A stretch of 64,000 bases of DNA from Clostridiales bacterium (GCA_016303065.1 JAEDMJ010000005.1:1-64000), one strand, 5' to 3'; positions 50,389-60,252 are shown, counted from the first letter of the stretch. Notes: a model not told the origin generated them from the sequence alone. Program-made: numbers and translations.

Positions 50389-51564
50389 TCAGAACGGTCT
50401 GAGCGCTCCGAGAAGCCTTGCGAATGCGGCGAAGAAGCCCAGCTTTTCAATATCCGCTCCGCTCAGAACCGGAATTACGCAGAGCGTTTCTCCGTTTTGG
50501 GAAACGGTTATCTTTCCGACCTCTGTTCCGGCGGAGATGGGCGCTTCGACGCTTTTCGGATATTCACATGAAATATTCACCTCCGGGGAGCTTCCCCGGC
50601 TGATGAGGATTGATTCGTGCTCTCCCGCAACAAGGGAGAGCGCCTCGTTTTTTCCGTGGATTACGGGAATTTCCGGAAGGGAGAGCCCTTCGGTGGGGTC
50701 AAAGGATTCGTATGAGGCGAATCCGAGGTTCAAAAGCGCTGTCGCGCATTCGAAGCGGACCGCAGAGGTTTCGGCGCCCATGACGACCGCGCAGAGCCGC
50801 ATTCCGTTTTTCTCCGCTGTTGCAGAGATGCAGAACTTTGCGTTCCCGGTGGAGCCGGTTTTGAGCCCTGTGAGCCCGCTGTACGATTTGATGAGCTTGT
50901 TTGTGTTGGTGAGTCCGAATTCGCCGTTCCTGACAGAGTCCATCCACGTTGTCGTGAACATGAACGCCTCGCTGTGGCGGCAAAGCTCTGCGCTCATCAG
51001 GGCGATGTCGCGCGCAGTGGTGAGGTGGCCGTCCTCATCGAGCCCGCAGGCATTTTTAAATACGGTGTTCGTCATGCCGAGTTCGGCCGCGCGGGAGTTC
51101 ATCGCCTGAACAAAAAGTTCTTCGCTTCCGCCGATGTGTTCCGCAAGCGCCACGGCGGCGTCGTTGGCGGAGGCGATCGAAACGGATTTGAAAAGCTCGA
51201 GAACGGTCATCTGTTCTCCGGGTTCGAGGTATATCTGGCTTCCGCCCATGGAACAGGCGTGCTCGCTGGCGGTCACCGTGTCGTCAAGGCTTACCGCGCC
51301 GGAGTCGCAGGCCTCGAGCACGAGAAGCATGGTCATGATTTTTGTGACGCTTGCGGGCGCGCGCCTCTCGTCTGCGTTCAGCTCCAGAAGAATTCTGCCG
51401 CTGTCAAGGTCGCAGAGCACGGCCGAAGCACAGTCCAGCTCGGAAATATCGGCGATCGTTTGGGCGGCGTCGTAGTCGATGACGTCGCCGGAGGGAGCGG
51501 AGGCGGCACAGACGGAAAAGGTCAGCGCTGCAATCGTCATGACGAAAGCAATTGCACGTTTCAT
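50389..51564 (-). CDS. D-alanyl-D-alanine carboxypeptidase (S11, DacA/DacF type)
   Basis: Secreted low-molecular-weight penicillin-binding protein of 391 residues that removes the terminal D-Ala from wall peptides. A signal peptide ends near residue 22. Active-site motifs are SVTK near residue 73, SAND near 134 and KTGSTG near 236. A C-terminal beta domain follows, and the final hydrophobic stretch (LGFFAAFARLLGALRPF) may be an amphipathic membrane anchor. GAAAGGAAG lies about 13 bases before the ATG, a long spacing. It is convergent with prmA and divergent from mtaB. Confidence 0.93.
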   Translation of the reverse strand: MKRAIAFVMTIAALTFSVCAASAPSGDVIDYDAAQTIADISELDCASAVLCDLDSGRILLELNADERRAPASVTKIMTMLLVLEACDSGAVSLDDTVTASEHACSMGGSQIYLEPGEQMTVLELFKSVSIASANDAAVALAEHIGGSEELFVQAMNSRAAELGMTNTVFKNACGLDEDGHLTTARDIALMSAELCRHSEAFMFTTTWMDSVRNGEFGLTNTNKLIKSYSGLTGLKTGSTGNAKFCISATAEKNGMRLCAVVMGAETSAVRFECATALLNLGFASYESFDPTEGLSLPEIPVIHGKNEALSLVAGEHESILISRGSSPEVNISCEYPKSVEAPISAGTEVGKITVSQNGETLCVIPVLSGADIEKLGFFAAFARLLGALRPF

Positions 51565-51642
51565 GGATCATTTTACTTCCTTTCGCAGAGTCCGATGGAT
51601 ATATATGAAATCCGAGAGCCGATAATAACGGGAGGATGCCGC

Positions 51643-52932
51643 TTGAAGATATCTTTTTACACTCTTGGCTGCCGAACGAACCAGTTCGAGACCCAGGCCA
51701 TGGAAAAGCTCTTTGCCGGGAACGGATTTGAGCTTGTGCCCTGGGGCGGGGACGCCGACGTTTTCGTTGTGAATTCGTGTACCGTGACGGCGACGGCGGA
51801 TCAGAAGACAAGGCAGCAGGTCAGAAAAATCAGACGCGAACATCCGCGCGCGGTCATTGCCTTGTGCGGATGCATGGCTCAAAAATCCGAAGACGGGATA
51901 AAAGCTTCGCTCGGCGTCGACGTGCTGGGCGGAAACCGGGACCATGCCGCCTTTGTCAGGGCGGTTTGCGATTTCTGCGAAGGAAAAACCGCCCTTGACA
52001 CAGGGAGGGAGAGCACGGGCTTTGTGGAGCTTCCCGCAGGGGGGCTTGCGGAGAGAACTCGGGCTCTTCTGAAAATCGAGGACGGATGCGATTATTATTG
52101 CACCTACTGTGCAATACCCTATGCCAGGGGCCATGTCAGGTCCGCCGACCCCGAAAAAGCCGCGGCGGAAGCGGCGCGGCTGAGCGCAGCGGGATTCGGC
52201 GAAATCGTTGTGACGGGAATTGAAATTTCGGCTTACGGGGCGGACATCGGATATTCCGGGGGACTTGCGGGTCTTACGGAAAAGCTGACGGACGCCGCAA
52301 GCCCCGCAAGGGTAAGCCTTGGGTCGCTGCGTCCGACGGTCGTGACGGAGGACTTCTGCCGCAGGCTTTCGGCAAAGCCGAACTTCTGCCGTCATTTTCA
52401 CCTTTCCATCCAGAGCGGCTCAAAGGGCGTTCTGGAGAGGATGAAGCGGAGATACGGCCCGGATGATATCCGGCGGGCCGTGGAGCTCCTCAACCGCTGG
52501 TTTGACCGGCCGAATATCACCGGGGACGTGATCTGCGGCTTTTGCGGTGAGACGGAAGAGGAATTTGCGGAGACTGAGGCGCTTGTCAGCGAGCTGAAGC
52601 TCGGCGGACTGCACATTTTTCCGTATTCCAGGCGTGAGGGGACGGCGGCGGCGCGTATGCCGGACAGCGTCGAAAAGTCCGAAAAGGAACGTCGCTGCGC
52701 CGCGCTGGCACGGGTGAGCCGGAAAAACTATTCGGACTACCTGGCCGCTCAGGTCGGAAAGACCTTTACGGTCGTGTTTGAACACAGTAAATCTTCGGAG
52801 ACGATTGGCGGATACACGGAAAACTATCTCTATGCGGAGACGAATTCGGAAAAAGCCGCGGACGGAGACGTCAAAAAAGTGAGGATTGTTTCGGCGGGGG
52901 AGGATTCGCTCCGCTGTGAACCTGTGGAATAA
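51643..52932 (+). CDS. mtaB: tRNA t6A37 methylthiotransferase
   Basis: Radical-SAM enzyme of 429 residues that adds a methylthio group to t6A at position 37 of tRNA. The N-terminal MTTase domain has its three cluster cysteines in YTLGCRTNQ, NSCTVTAT and LCGCMAQ. The radical-SAM motif CDYYCTYC lies near residue 150. A C-terminal TRAM-like domain follows. I chose TTG 51643 (MKISFYTLGC), seven bases after GGGAGG, as in typical MtaB starts; an ATG at 51595 would add 16 residues. MiaB is the alternative family, but the start and spacing favour MtaB. Confidence 0.9.
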   Translation: MKISFYTLGCRTNQFETQAMEKLFAGNGFELVPWGGDADVFVVNSCTVTATADQKTRQQVRKIRREHPRAVIALCGCMAQKSEDGIKASLGVDVLGGNRDHAAFVRAVCDFCEGKTALDTGRESTGFVELPAGGLAERTRALLKIEDGCDYYCTYCAIPYARGHVRSADPEKAAAEAARLSAAGFGEIVVTGIEISAYGADIGYSGGLAGLTEKLTDAASPARVSLGSLRPTVVTEDFCRRLSAKPNFCRHFHLSIQSGSKGVLERMKRRYGPDDIRRAVELLNRWFDRPNITGDVICGFCGETEEEFAETEALVSELKLGGLHIFPYSRREGTAAARMPDSVEKSEKERRCAALARVSRKNYSDYLAAQVGKTFTVVFEHSKSSETIGGYTENYLYAETNSEKAADGDVKKVRIVSAGEDSLRCEPVE

Positions 52933-52985
52933 GGCCGCGTGACAGGGCATATGATACAAGCAGTACTCTTTGTGGGAGGTGCACG

Positions 52986-53567
52986 GTGAAAAGGGGTTCG
53001 GTTGTCAGCATTGTCTGCATATGCGTTATTCTGGCCGGGGCTGCATATTTTGCTTACCCCTTTGTTTCGGGAATGATTGAGGAAAGGCGCCGCGAAGAAA
53101 TGCTTGCATCTTCTGCCGGCGCGGATACCGAAGGGGAAATAGTCATCACGATAACGGCGGGAAAGGCGGAAGAACTGTTGAACGCCGCTCTCGGAGACGA
53201 TTTTCCCGTCACGGATATCGAAGTCGGCTTTGGGGACGGACTCATTGTTCTGAGCGGAACCGCCAGCCGCGACGCCCTTTTGACGGAGGAACTGCTGAGC
53301 GAACATCCGAACCTTTACGCGGCGAAGCTCTTTGTCCCGGAGTCTGCAAAGGTCGGGATCAGCTTTACGGCGTCGGCGGAGAATTCGGAGATTAAGATTA
53401 CTCCGGAAAGCTTTACCCTTGGGGGCTATATGCTTCCGCTCGGCTTTATTCCGGCGGAAGTGCGGAATGCGCTCGGGGACATAATTGCAAAAAAATATAT
53501 TCCGGAGGGGATTTCCGTGGTTGGCGTTACGGTGGGGGAAGGAATTCTGACCGTTGCGGCGGACTGA
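52986..53567 (+). CDS. Small membrane-anchored protein of unknown function
   Basis: Protein of 193 residues. One N-terminal membrane helix (about 6-28) is followed by an extracytoplasmic beta-rich domain, with GKAEELLNAAL and YIPEGISVVGVTVGEGILTVAA. The pattern recalls DUF2140/YpmS-like or LmeA-like lipid-interacting domains, but I cannot confirm it. It starts at GTG 52986 after TGGGAGGTGCACG, 53 bases after mtaB, probably in the same transcript, which ends at a strong terminator. Confidence 0.72.
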   Translation: MKRGSVVSIVCICVILAGAAYFAYPFVSGMIEERRREEMLASSAGADTEGEIVITITAGKAEELLNAALGDDFPVTDIEVGFGDGLIVLSGTASRDALLTEELLSEHPNLYAAKLFVPESAKVGISFTASAENSEIKITPESFTLGGYMLPLGFIPAEVRNALGDIIAKKYIPEGISVVGVTVGEGILTVAAD

Positions 53568-53614
53568 GCTTTCCGGAAAAGCGCTTTCCGAGCGGGAGCG
53601 CAAGAGCTAAAATC

Positions 53615-53655
53615 AAACGCCTGTTTCCCGAAGCTTTCGGGAAACAGGCGTTTTT
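53615..53655. terminator. Bidirectional terminator
   Basis: AAACGCCTGTTTCCCGAA pairs perfectly with TTCGGGAAACAGGCGTTT around a minimal loop, followed by T. It closes the mtaB unit and the long minus-strand operon from the other side. Confidence 0.9.
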
Positions 53656-53669
53656 GCCGCGGAAAAACT

Positions 53670-54341
53670 TTATTTCTTTTTTGAATGCCTGTCCGCTTTG
53701 ATCTCGACACCGAGGGAGGTGCGGAAGCCCTCGTCGCGGGAGCGGCGGCTCATGAGGAAGGCCTGAGCGATGGCTGAACAGAAAAGTATCATGCCAAGCG
53801 CCAGAACGAGCACGATCCAGCATCCGGAAAAGAGATTTTTTATAAGCTCTCCGGCGTTTGACTGGAACATGACGGCGATGATGAAATTGAGCCAGCACAG
53901 GATGATAAATAGCAGGGTCGCGGGGATAACGTACAGCAGGTTTTTGATATAGTAATACTTCAAAAGCCTTGCGTTATAGCGGGCGTGGAGATATGTCAGG
54001 ACTACGGGAAGGAGAACCGCTCCGATGTACGGCGTATAGCTCAGGAGAATGTTTCTGACGTTGTAGGCAAATTCGGCCGTTCCCTTGAACAGGAGGAGGA
54101 CGCTTGCCAGAAACCAGAGAACGCAGTAGACGAGATAGAGCGCCATAACGGGAAAATATGAGATAAATCCCTTCGGCGCACTGTCGCGCCAGATTCGGAG
54201 CAGATTGACGATAAGGTGCTTTGAATTGTACTTTTTCTCAAAAAGCTCCTTGTCCTCCTCTGTCACGGTTATGGGTTTGTGATGTTTGGCGGTGTTTGCA
54301 GTCTTTTTGACGGGGCCGCTCTTCTTTCGTGACTTTGGCAT
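53670..54341 (-). CDS. Membrane protein of unknown function
   Basis: Protein of 223 residues that I do not recognise. A basic N-terminus (MPKSRKKSGPVKK) precedes four hydrophobic helices at about 60-84, 97-117, 130-153 and 165-190, and the C-terminus is basic. It has no enzyme motif. It follows clpE by 31 bases and is the last gene of the long minus-strand run. Confidence 0.72.
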   Translation of the reverse strand: MPKSRKKSGPVKKTANTAKHHKPITVTEEDKELFEKKYNSKHLIVNLLRIWRDSAPKGFISYFPVMALYLVYCVLWFLASVLLLFKGTAEFAYNVRNILLSYTPYIGAVLLPVVLTYLHARYNARLLKYYYIKNLLYVIPATLLFIILCWLNFIIAVMFQSNAGELIKNLFSGCWIVLVLALGMILFCSAIAQAFLMSRRSRDEGFRTSLGVEIKADRHSKKK

Positions 54342-54372
54342 TTTTTCCTCCCATTCAGAATTTTGCGGCGGT

Positions 54373-56691
54373 TCAGACGGCGGCGACGGTGAGCGCGCCG
54401 TTTTCAGCGGTAACGGAGACGGATGTGACGGGATCCTCGTATCTGCTGATTATTGCGGAAGCCGCAGCGTCTTCGATCTCTTTCTGGATCAGGCGGCGGA
54501 GATTTCTTGCTCCGTACTTCACGGAATAGGACTTGTCGGTGAGGTACTGGACCGCCGCATCGTCGCAGGTGAACTTTATGCCGCGCTGGTTAAGGTTTTC
54601 GGCGAGCTCGGAGAGCATGAGCCGCGTGATCGCGGAAAAGTTTTCCTTTGAAAGCTGGTTGAAGGTTATGATCTCGTCCACACGGTTCAAAAATTCGGGG
54701 CGCATGATCTCTTCGAGCGCTTTCATGGTTTTTGCGGAGCTCTGCTGGGTGAGGCTTTGACCGAATCCGGCGGAACCGGAGGAGAGCGTGCTTCCAGCGT
54801 TTGTGGTCATGACGATTATGGTGTTTTCAAAGCTCACGAGTCTGCCGTGGGCATCGGTGATGTGCCCGTCGTCGAGGATCTGGAGAAGAATGTTCAGAAC
54901 GTCGGGATGAGCTTTTTCGATCTCGTCAAAGAGGACGACGGAATACGGCTTGCGGCGGATCTTTTCGGTGAGCTGTCCGGCCTCGTCATAGCCCACATAT
55001 CCCGGAGGCGAACCGACTATGCGGGATACGGCGTGCTTTTCCATGAATTCCGACATGTCAAGGCGGATCAGAGATTCGGGCGAGTCGAAAAGATCGGCGG
55101 CAAGACGCCTTACGAGTTCGGTTTTTCCGACGCCGGTCGGACCGGCAAAGATGAACGACACCGGTTTGCGCTTGGGTGAGATGCCGGCGCGGCTGCGCTT
55201 TATGGCGGCGGCAACCGAAGCGATAACGTGATCCTGGCCGACGATGTGGGAACGGAGGCGCTCCTCGAGCCCGTTTATGCGGCGGTATTCCGTTTCGGTG
55301 ATCTTCGAAGCGGGGATCTTTGTCCAAAGCTCGATGACATGGGCCAGATCGTTCACCGTGACCGGAAGGCGTGTGTTGCGGAGGGTGTCAAGCTGTTCCT
55401 GGATGCGCGCCTCCTCGGAGCGTATGTCGGCAAGCTCCCTGTAAAGCTCGGGGGAGTTGGCGTTGATTTTTTCTTCGCGCTCGGCGCGGAGCCTTGTCAG
55501 CTCATCTTCAAGCTTTGCCGCTTCGGTTATGGCGGTGTTTCTCAGGTTGACGGCGCTTCCCGCTTCGTCGATGAGGTCAATGGCCTTGTCGGGAAGATAC
55601 CTGTCGGTTATATACCTTTCGGAAAGGAGCACTGCCTGGCGCACGGTCTCGGCGGAAATAGTCACCATGTGGTATGCTTCATAGTAGTCCCTGATCCCCA
55701 TGAGTATGCTTATGCTGTCTTCGACAGAGGGTTCGGCAACGGTGACGGGCTGGAAACGGCGTTCGAGGGCGGCGTCTTTTTCGATATATTTGCGGTATTC
55801 GTTGAAGGTCGTCGCGCCGACAACCTGGACTTCGCCCCTGGACAGGGCGGGCTTGAGGATGTTCGCGGCGTTCATGGAGCCTTCCGCGTCGCCGGCGCCC
55901 ACGAGATTGTGGACCTCGTCGATGACGAGAATTATGTTGCCGAGTTTTTTGACCTCGTCGATAAGACCCTTCATGCGGCTTTCAAACTGTCCGCGGAACT
56001 GGGTTCCGGCTATACAGGCGGTGAGGTCGAGCTGCCAGACTTCCTTTGCAAGAAGCTTCTGGGGAGCGTTTCCCGAGATGATCCGCTGCGCAAGTCCCTC
56101 GGCGATGGCGGTTTTTCCGACGCCGGGCTCGCCGATAAGGCAGGGGTTGTTTTTCTGACGGCGGTTCAGAATCTGGACAACGCGCTCTATCTCTTCCTCG
56201 CGGCCGATTATGCGGTCAAGCTTTCCGGAGGAAGCTTTTTCGTTGAGGTTGACGCAGTAGGTGTCGAGAAATTTGTATTTTTTCTTCTGCTTTGCGTCTT
56301 TTGAGTCGGAAGACGGCGCCTTCTGTCCGGGAAGGGGTCCGCCGCCGGATTCGGAAGACATATTGCGTCCCTGGCCGAAAAGCTTGTCAAGGAAGGGGAA
56401 GGTCGCCGCGTTGGTGGAGCGGTCTTCCTGGGAATCGTCGGACTGCTCGGAGGGGACGATCCCGTTTTCGTCTCCGTCGTTGGCCGCCGAAAGCGCGGTC
56501 ATCATCTCCTTTGACATATTTTCAAGATCGTCCTCGGAGATCCCCATTTTTTCCATCATGTCGGAGACGGGCTTTATGCCCAGTTCCCTGGCGCATTTGA
56601 GGCAGATGCCCTCATTTTTTGTTTCTCCGTTTTCAAGCCTTGTGATGAAAACGGAAGCTATGTTCTTTTTGCAGCGTGCACAGACAACCAT
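54373..56691 (-). CDS. clpE: Clp protease ATP-binding subunit ClpE
   Basis: Hsp100 unfoldase of 772 residues that feeds ClpP. The N-terminus is a zinc finger, CARC at residues 4-7 and CLKC about 25 residues later, the hallmark of ClpE versus ClpC. A variable acidic linker follows. AAA module 1 has GEPGVGKT near residue 190 and IDEVHN. The middle domain has a coiled coil. AAA module 2 has GPTGVGKT near residue 520 and FDEIEKAHPDV. CAGAGGAAACTTCAA precedes the ATG. I see no CtsR operator upstream, though clpE is a CtsR target in Bacillus. It follows cvpA by 51 bases. Confidence 0.88.
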   Translation of the reverse strand: MVVCARCKKNIASVFITRLENGETKNEGICLKCARELGIKPVSDMMEKMGISEDDLENMSKEMMTALSAANDGDENGIVPSEQSDDSQEDRSTNAATFPFLDKLFGQGRNMSSESGGGPLPGQKAPSSDSKDAKQKKKYKFLDTYCVNLNEKASSGKLDRIIGREEEIERVVQILNRRQKNNPCLIGEPGVGKTAIAEGLAQRIISGNAPQKLLAKEVWQLDLTACIAGTQFRGQFESRMKGLIDEVKKLGNIILVIDEVHNLVGAGDAEGSMNAANILKPALSRGEVQVVGATTFNEYRKYIEKDAALERRFQPVTVAEPSVEDSISILMGIRDYYEAYHMVTISAETVRQAVLLSERYITDRYLPDKAIDLIDEAGSAVNLRNTAITEAAKLEDELTRLRAEREEKINANSPELYRELADIRSEEARIQEQLDTLRNTRLPVTVNDLAHVIELWTKIPASKITETEYRRINGLEERLRSHIVGQDHVIASVAAAIKRSRAGISPKRKPVSFIFAGPTGVGKTELVRRLAADLFDSPESLIRLDMSEFMEKHAVSRIVGSPPGYVGYDEAGQLTEKIRRKPYSVVLFDEIEKAHPDVLNILLQILDDGHITDAHGRLVSFENTIIVMTTNAGSTLSSGSAGFGQSLTQQSSAKTMKALEEIMRPEFLNRVDEIITFNQLSKENFSAITRLMLSELAENLNQRGIKFTCDDAAVQYLTDKSYSVKYGARNLRRLIQKEIEDAAASAIISRYEDPVTSVSVTAENGALTVAAV

Positions 56692-56742
56692 TTGAAGTTT
56701 CCTCTGATATATCTAAGAATTTACTTTTGCGTTTGGCGTTCC

Positions 56743-57423
56743 TCAGCCGAGAAGGAGGAAGAACGGGTTGATTTTTTCGGTAAGTCCTATCACGATCGAT
56801 TTTTCGGCGATGAGCCCCGTAAGGCCGAGGTCAAAAGCCGCGTCTATGAGCGGAGAAGTCCAGCTTACGAGGAAGCAGATTATCATGACTGCGGCGACGG
56901 AGACGATGCCCGAGACGGAGAGTCCGACCACGCGGTCAAGCGTGGAGAGGACGGGGGCTTCAAGGGCATTGCTGATTAGCATATAGAGAAAGACGGAGAT
57001 GAGAAGGAAAGTCAGAAGCAGGAAAATGAAGATAAGCACTTCGGTGAGAAGCGAATCGATGTACTCGGAGAGCGTTTTTGCAATGGAGTTTGAAAAATCC
57101 TCGTTCCGGCTTTCGATGAAGTTCTTTATTCCCGCGGCGGCCCGTCCGGAAAAGCCCCAGTTGGTGAGAAGCTCTCCGACGTCGGCAGTCGAGTCTTCGA
57201 TGAGATTCGTGGCGATATAGGAAGACAGCTTTGTGCCGACGCCGGGCATCGGCAGTGCGCTGGCAAGGACGGGAGTTATGGCGCGGGTGAGCTGGCTTGC
57301 GCCGAAAACCGACAGAAAGGCAAGTCCGAGCTTTATAAGGCTTCGGGCAATGCCGCGGCGATATCCTCGCCAGAGAGCGACCGCAACTATTGCGATCATG
57401 CACAGATCGAACAGCAGATACAT
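56743..57423 (-). CDS. CvpA-family membrane protein
   Basis: Protein of 226 residues with four predicted membrane helices (about 3-25, 28-50, 115-145 and 160-190). It starts with DLCMIAIVAVALWRGYRRGI, the typical CvpA opening of helix plus arginine turn, and has the family segment DRVVGLSVSGIVSV. CvpA proteins are linked to colicin V production and envelope traits, but the molecular role is unknown. AAAAGAGGTGATTTC precedes the ATG. It lies 13 bases after the DUF5711-like gene. Confidence 0.85.
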   Translation of the reverse strand: MYLLFDLCMIAIVAVALWRGYRRGIARSLIKLGLAFLSVFGASQLTRAITPVLASALPMPGVGTKLSSYIATNLIEDSTADVGELLTNWGFSGRAAAGIKNFIESRNEDFSNSIAKTLSEYIDSLLTEVLIFIFLLLTFLLISVFLYMLISNALEAPVLSTLDRVVGLSVSGIVSVAAVMIICFLVSWTSPLIDAAFDLGLTGLIAEKSIVIGLTEKINPFFLLLG

Positions 57424-57436
57424 GAAATCACCTCTT

Positions 57437-58651
57437 TTATTGTACGACGGTAAGAGTGTCTTCGGAGAAGAGAACTGCGTACCCGCCGCGTATCACCGCG
57501 ATATTTATGATGTCTGAATCCTGGGATATTATCCGTTCAACGCCCAGGTCCGTGTTGTAGAGCGTCGCGGATTTCCCGGTCAGAACTCCGAGGAACCCGT
57601 TTGAAGCGTGGAGGGCGAGAACGTCCTCGTTGATCGTGACTTCGGAGCTGAGCTTTCCGGCGGAATCGACGTGGAGAAGGGAGTATTTTTCGGTGAGGCT
57701 GAAGGGGGCCAGAAGAATGAAAACCCCTCCGCTCCCGTCCGGGGAATAGCCGCAGACCGGATGGTCAAAGGTTTTGATGGCCGTGAGAGACCCGGTCACG
57801 TCCGCAAAGGCCGCGCCGCGGTCGGTCATGGCGGTAAAGCCTTCGGAGGAGGCCCAGAGCTCCGTCGGAACGGAGAGCCCCAGTTCGATGGAGTTTGCGA
57901 TCCCCTCTGCGCCCACGTTGAAGAGAAGTATCCTTCCGAAAAGGTCGCCGTCCTGCTCGAAAACGACAGTCGCGCCGCACACGGCGCTTTCATCATGGTA
58001 TGCTGCGGAGATGCAGTAGTATTCCGAATTGTACCATTTGTAGACCGGAGAAAAGCTCCTGTCGTACACCGAGAGGAGGGAAATATAGCCGTCGGCTTCG
58101 CTTATTACGGCGCAGACGCCGCTGTTGCTGACGGAGGCGGAGATGATCTTTCCGTCCGCTTCCGAAGAGGAAACGAGGCCGTCGTCGTCAAAAAGCATGA
58201 GTGAGTTTCCAAGGCGGTCATACACGAGAAGGTATTTCTCCGAGACGGAAATGGCGGGGGAGGAAAACACGGCGTTTTGGCTGAAACCGCTTCTGCCGTC
58301 AACCGTGGCATAGCGGACGGACGTGGTCGTTGCAATGGCAAGCCCCTTGTCAAAAGCCGCGAAGACCGAGCTGTTTCCGGTGACGATGTCCGCCGCGCCT
58401 CCGATCTTTGTGATCGTGTTTCCGGAAGAGCGGATGTCGACATAGTCGCGAACGGACTCGGGAGAAAGCCTGTCCCAGAAAGTGACGAGAAATACCGCCG
58501 AGGACACGGCGACCGCAGTCAGAATGACAAGTATGACCGCCGTGATTATGCGCGACTTTCGCCGCGCTTTGCGCCGCCGGAGAGAAAGCTCGTCTTCAAG
58601 CCTTGTTACGGCGTCATTGGCGGTGGAGTTTTGTTCCGTTTCGTCGTTCAT
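57437..58651 (-). CDS. DUF5711-like membrane-anchored beta-propeller protein
   Basis: Protein of 404 residues. A cytoplasmic N-terminus with basic patch RRRKARRKSR precedes one membrane helix (about 37-60). The extracytoplasmic part (about 70-404) has repeated short strands ending in SVSEKYLLVYDRLGNSLML and similar, as in a beta-propeller. This is the layout of the DUF5711 family of Clostridia, whose role is unknown. It starts nine bases after the truA stop and is followed by cvpA after 13 bases, so the genes are translated together. Confidence 0.75.
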   Translation of the reverse strand: MNDETEQNSTANDAVTRLEDELSLRRRKARRKSRIITAVILVILTAVAVSSAVFLVTFWDRLSPESVRDYVDIRSSGNTITKIGGAADIVTGNSSVFAAFDKGLAIATTTSVRYATVDGRSGFSQNAVFSSPAISVSEKYLLVYDRLGNSLMLFDDDGLVSSSEADGKIISASVSNSGVCAVISEADGYISLLSVYDRSFSPVYKWYNSEYYCISAAYHDESAVCGATVVFEQDGDLFGRILLFNVGAEGIANSIELGLSVPTELWASSEGFTAMTDRGAAFADVTGSLTAIKTFDHPVCGYSPDGSGGVFILLAPFSLTEKYSLLHVDSAGKLSSEVTINEDVLALHASNGFLGVLTGKSATLYNTDLGVERIISQDSDIINIAVIRGGYAVLFSEDTLTVVQ

Positions 58652-58660
58652 TTGAAAACC

Positions 58661-59449
58661 TCAGAAAAACAGTCTTACATTTCGGTCGATGCCGTCGAGT
58701 CCCGGTTCGTCGCCGTACCAGACGCGCTCAAGCCGCAGACCGCAGGCGGGAAGGGTTATTCCGGCGCAGGTTCTGTCGCCGGAGAGCAAAAGCCCGGAGA
58801 CGTCGTCCGCCGAGAGCTTTCCTTCGCTCACCGAAACGAGAGTTCCGGCGATTATTCTGACCATGTTGTAGAGAAATCCGTCGGCACAGATCCGGATTTC
58901 CGCGGCTTCCGCGGTTCCGGACACGGTGCAGTAGTGCACCGTGCGGACGGGACTTCGGACGGCGCTTCCCGAAGCGCAGAATGCGGAAAAGTCGTGGGTG
59001 CCTTCGATGAGCTTCGCCGCTTCGCACATTTTCCGTATGTCGAGGGGGTAGGGGCGGAACGCCGCGCGGGAGCGCTCGAAAGGGATCGGAAGAAAGCTGT
59101 GATACAGCCGGTAGACGTACTCCTTTTTTATGCAGGAAAAGCGGGCGTGGAATCCGTTGGGGACCACGGCGGCTTTTCGGACGGAAATATCGTCGGGGAG
59201 AAAAGCGTGGATCGCCATTGGAAATCTTTCCGGAGGGATCCGCATTTCGGTCCGGAAGCTTGCAACGTAGGACACGGCGGAGACGCCGGCGTCGGTTCTT
59301 CCGCATCCGGCAAGCTCGGGGAGCGGCGGCGCGCCGGTGGCGCGGGCAATGGCGCGGGAGAGCGTTTCCTGGACGGTGACGGCGTTTTTCTGCGTCTGCC
59401 ATCCGTGGTATGCTGCGCCGTCGTAGCAGAGTTCGATGCCGAGCGTCAT
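58661..59449 (-). CDS. truA: tRNA pseudouridine synthase A
   Basis: Modifies U38-40 in the anticodon arm of many tRNAs. It has 262 residues. The catalytic Asp is in GCGRTDAGVSAV near residue 50, and YRLYHSFLPIPFERSRA and GFLYNMVRIIAGTLV are further family segments. Its start overlaps ecfT by four bases. The order ecfA1-ecfA2-ecfT-truA is common in Gram-positive bacteria; the ribosomal genes rplM and rpsI that often follow are missing here. Confidence 0.95.
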   Translation of the reverse strand: MTLGIELCYDGAAYHGWQTQKNAVTVQETLSRAIARATGAPPLPELAGCGRTDAGVSAVSYVASFRTEMRIPPERFPMAIHAFLPDDISVRKAAVVPNGFHARFSCIKKEYVYRLYHSFLPIPFERSRAAFRPYPLDIRKMCEAAKLIEGTHDFSAFCASGSAVRSPVRTVHYCTVSGTAEAAEIRICADGFLYNMVRIIAGTLVSVSEGKLSADDVSGLLLSGDRTCAGITLPACGLRLERVWYGDEPGLDGIDRNVRLFF

Positions 59450-60252
59450 ATTCCGAACCTTCCGAGAACGATGACAGCGGCGAGAAAAACCGCAAATATG
59501 ACGAGCGCGACATAGTCGCGTGCGGAAGCGCGCATGATCTTGTAGCGGGTGCGTCCCTCTCCTCCGCGGTAGCAGCGGCTCTCCATTGCCGTGGCGAGTT
59601 CGTCGGCGCGGCGGAACGCGCTCACAAAGAGCGGGATGAGAAGGGGAATGAGCGCGCGGGCGCGGCGGACGATGTTTCCGCTGTCAAAGTCCGCGCCGCG
59701 GGATTTCTGGGCGGACATGATCTTGTCGGTCTCTTCGATGAGAGTCGGGATAAAGCGGAGGGCAATGCTCATCATCATTGCAAGCTCATGTACCGGAATG
59801 CGCAGCTTTTTAAGCGGCGAGCAGAGCAGCTCTATGGCGTCGGTAAGCATGATCGGCGATGTGGTATAGGTGAGCATGGACGTTCCGATTATAAGAAACA
59901 CGATGCGCAGGACCATCTTCAATGCGAACAGAACGCCTTCGCGGCTTATCGTGATAAACTTCCACTGGAACCAGACGGTTTCGCCGTCGGTGAAAAAGAG
60001 GTTCAGCACCGCCGTGAACACGATAAAAATCAGTATGGCTCTGAGGCTTTTGAAAATGAGCCTCGGAGAGATCCGGGAGTTCAGAACGATGAACAGGAGC
60101 AATCCGAAAATGAGGGCATAGCTGGCAAAGGTTTTTGCACAGAAGACGATGGCGATGAAAAGTCCGGTCAGAATAAGCTTGAAACGCGGGTCGATCCGGT
60201 GGACAATGGAATTTCCGGGGAAAAACTGCCCGAGAGTTATGTCTTTAAGCAT
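59446..60252 (-). CDS. ecfT: Energy-coupling factor transporter transmembrane protein EcfT
   Basis: Scaffold of 268 residues linking the ATPases to any S component. It opens with GQFFPGNSIVHRIDPRFKL, the typical EcfT start, and has about six membrane helices. The coupling motifs are ALIPLLIPLFVSAFRRADELATAMESRCY, where the two Ala-Arg-Gly/Ser-type segments contact EcfA. Overlaps ecfA2 by one base and truA by four. The S component at 6519 is one possible client. Confidence 0.95.
   Translation of the reverse strand: MLKDITLGQFFPGNSIVHRIDPRFKLILTGLFIAIVFCAKTFASYALIFGLLLFIVLNSRISPRLIFKSLRAILIFIVFTAVLNLFFTDGETVWFQWKFITISREGVLFALKMVLRIVFLIIGTSMLTYTTSPIMLTDAIELLCSPLKKLRIPVHELAMMMSIALRFIPTLIEETDKIMSAQKSRGADFDSGNIVRRARALIPLLIPLFVSAFRRADELATAMESRCYRGGEGRTRYKIMRASARDYVALVIFAVFLAAVIVLGRFGI

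Noticed and set aside
50974..51642. Upstream extension of the mtaB frame over the dacA gene
   Set aside because: The extension is antisense to dacA. The MtaB family begins at MKISFYTLGC, and a good ribosome binding site lies just before TTG 51643.
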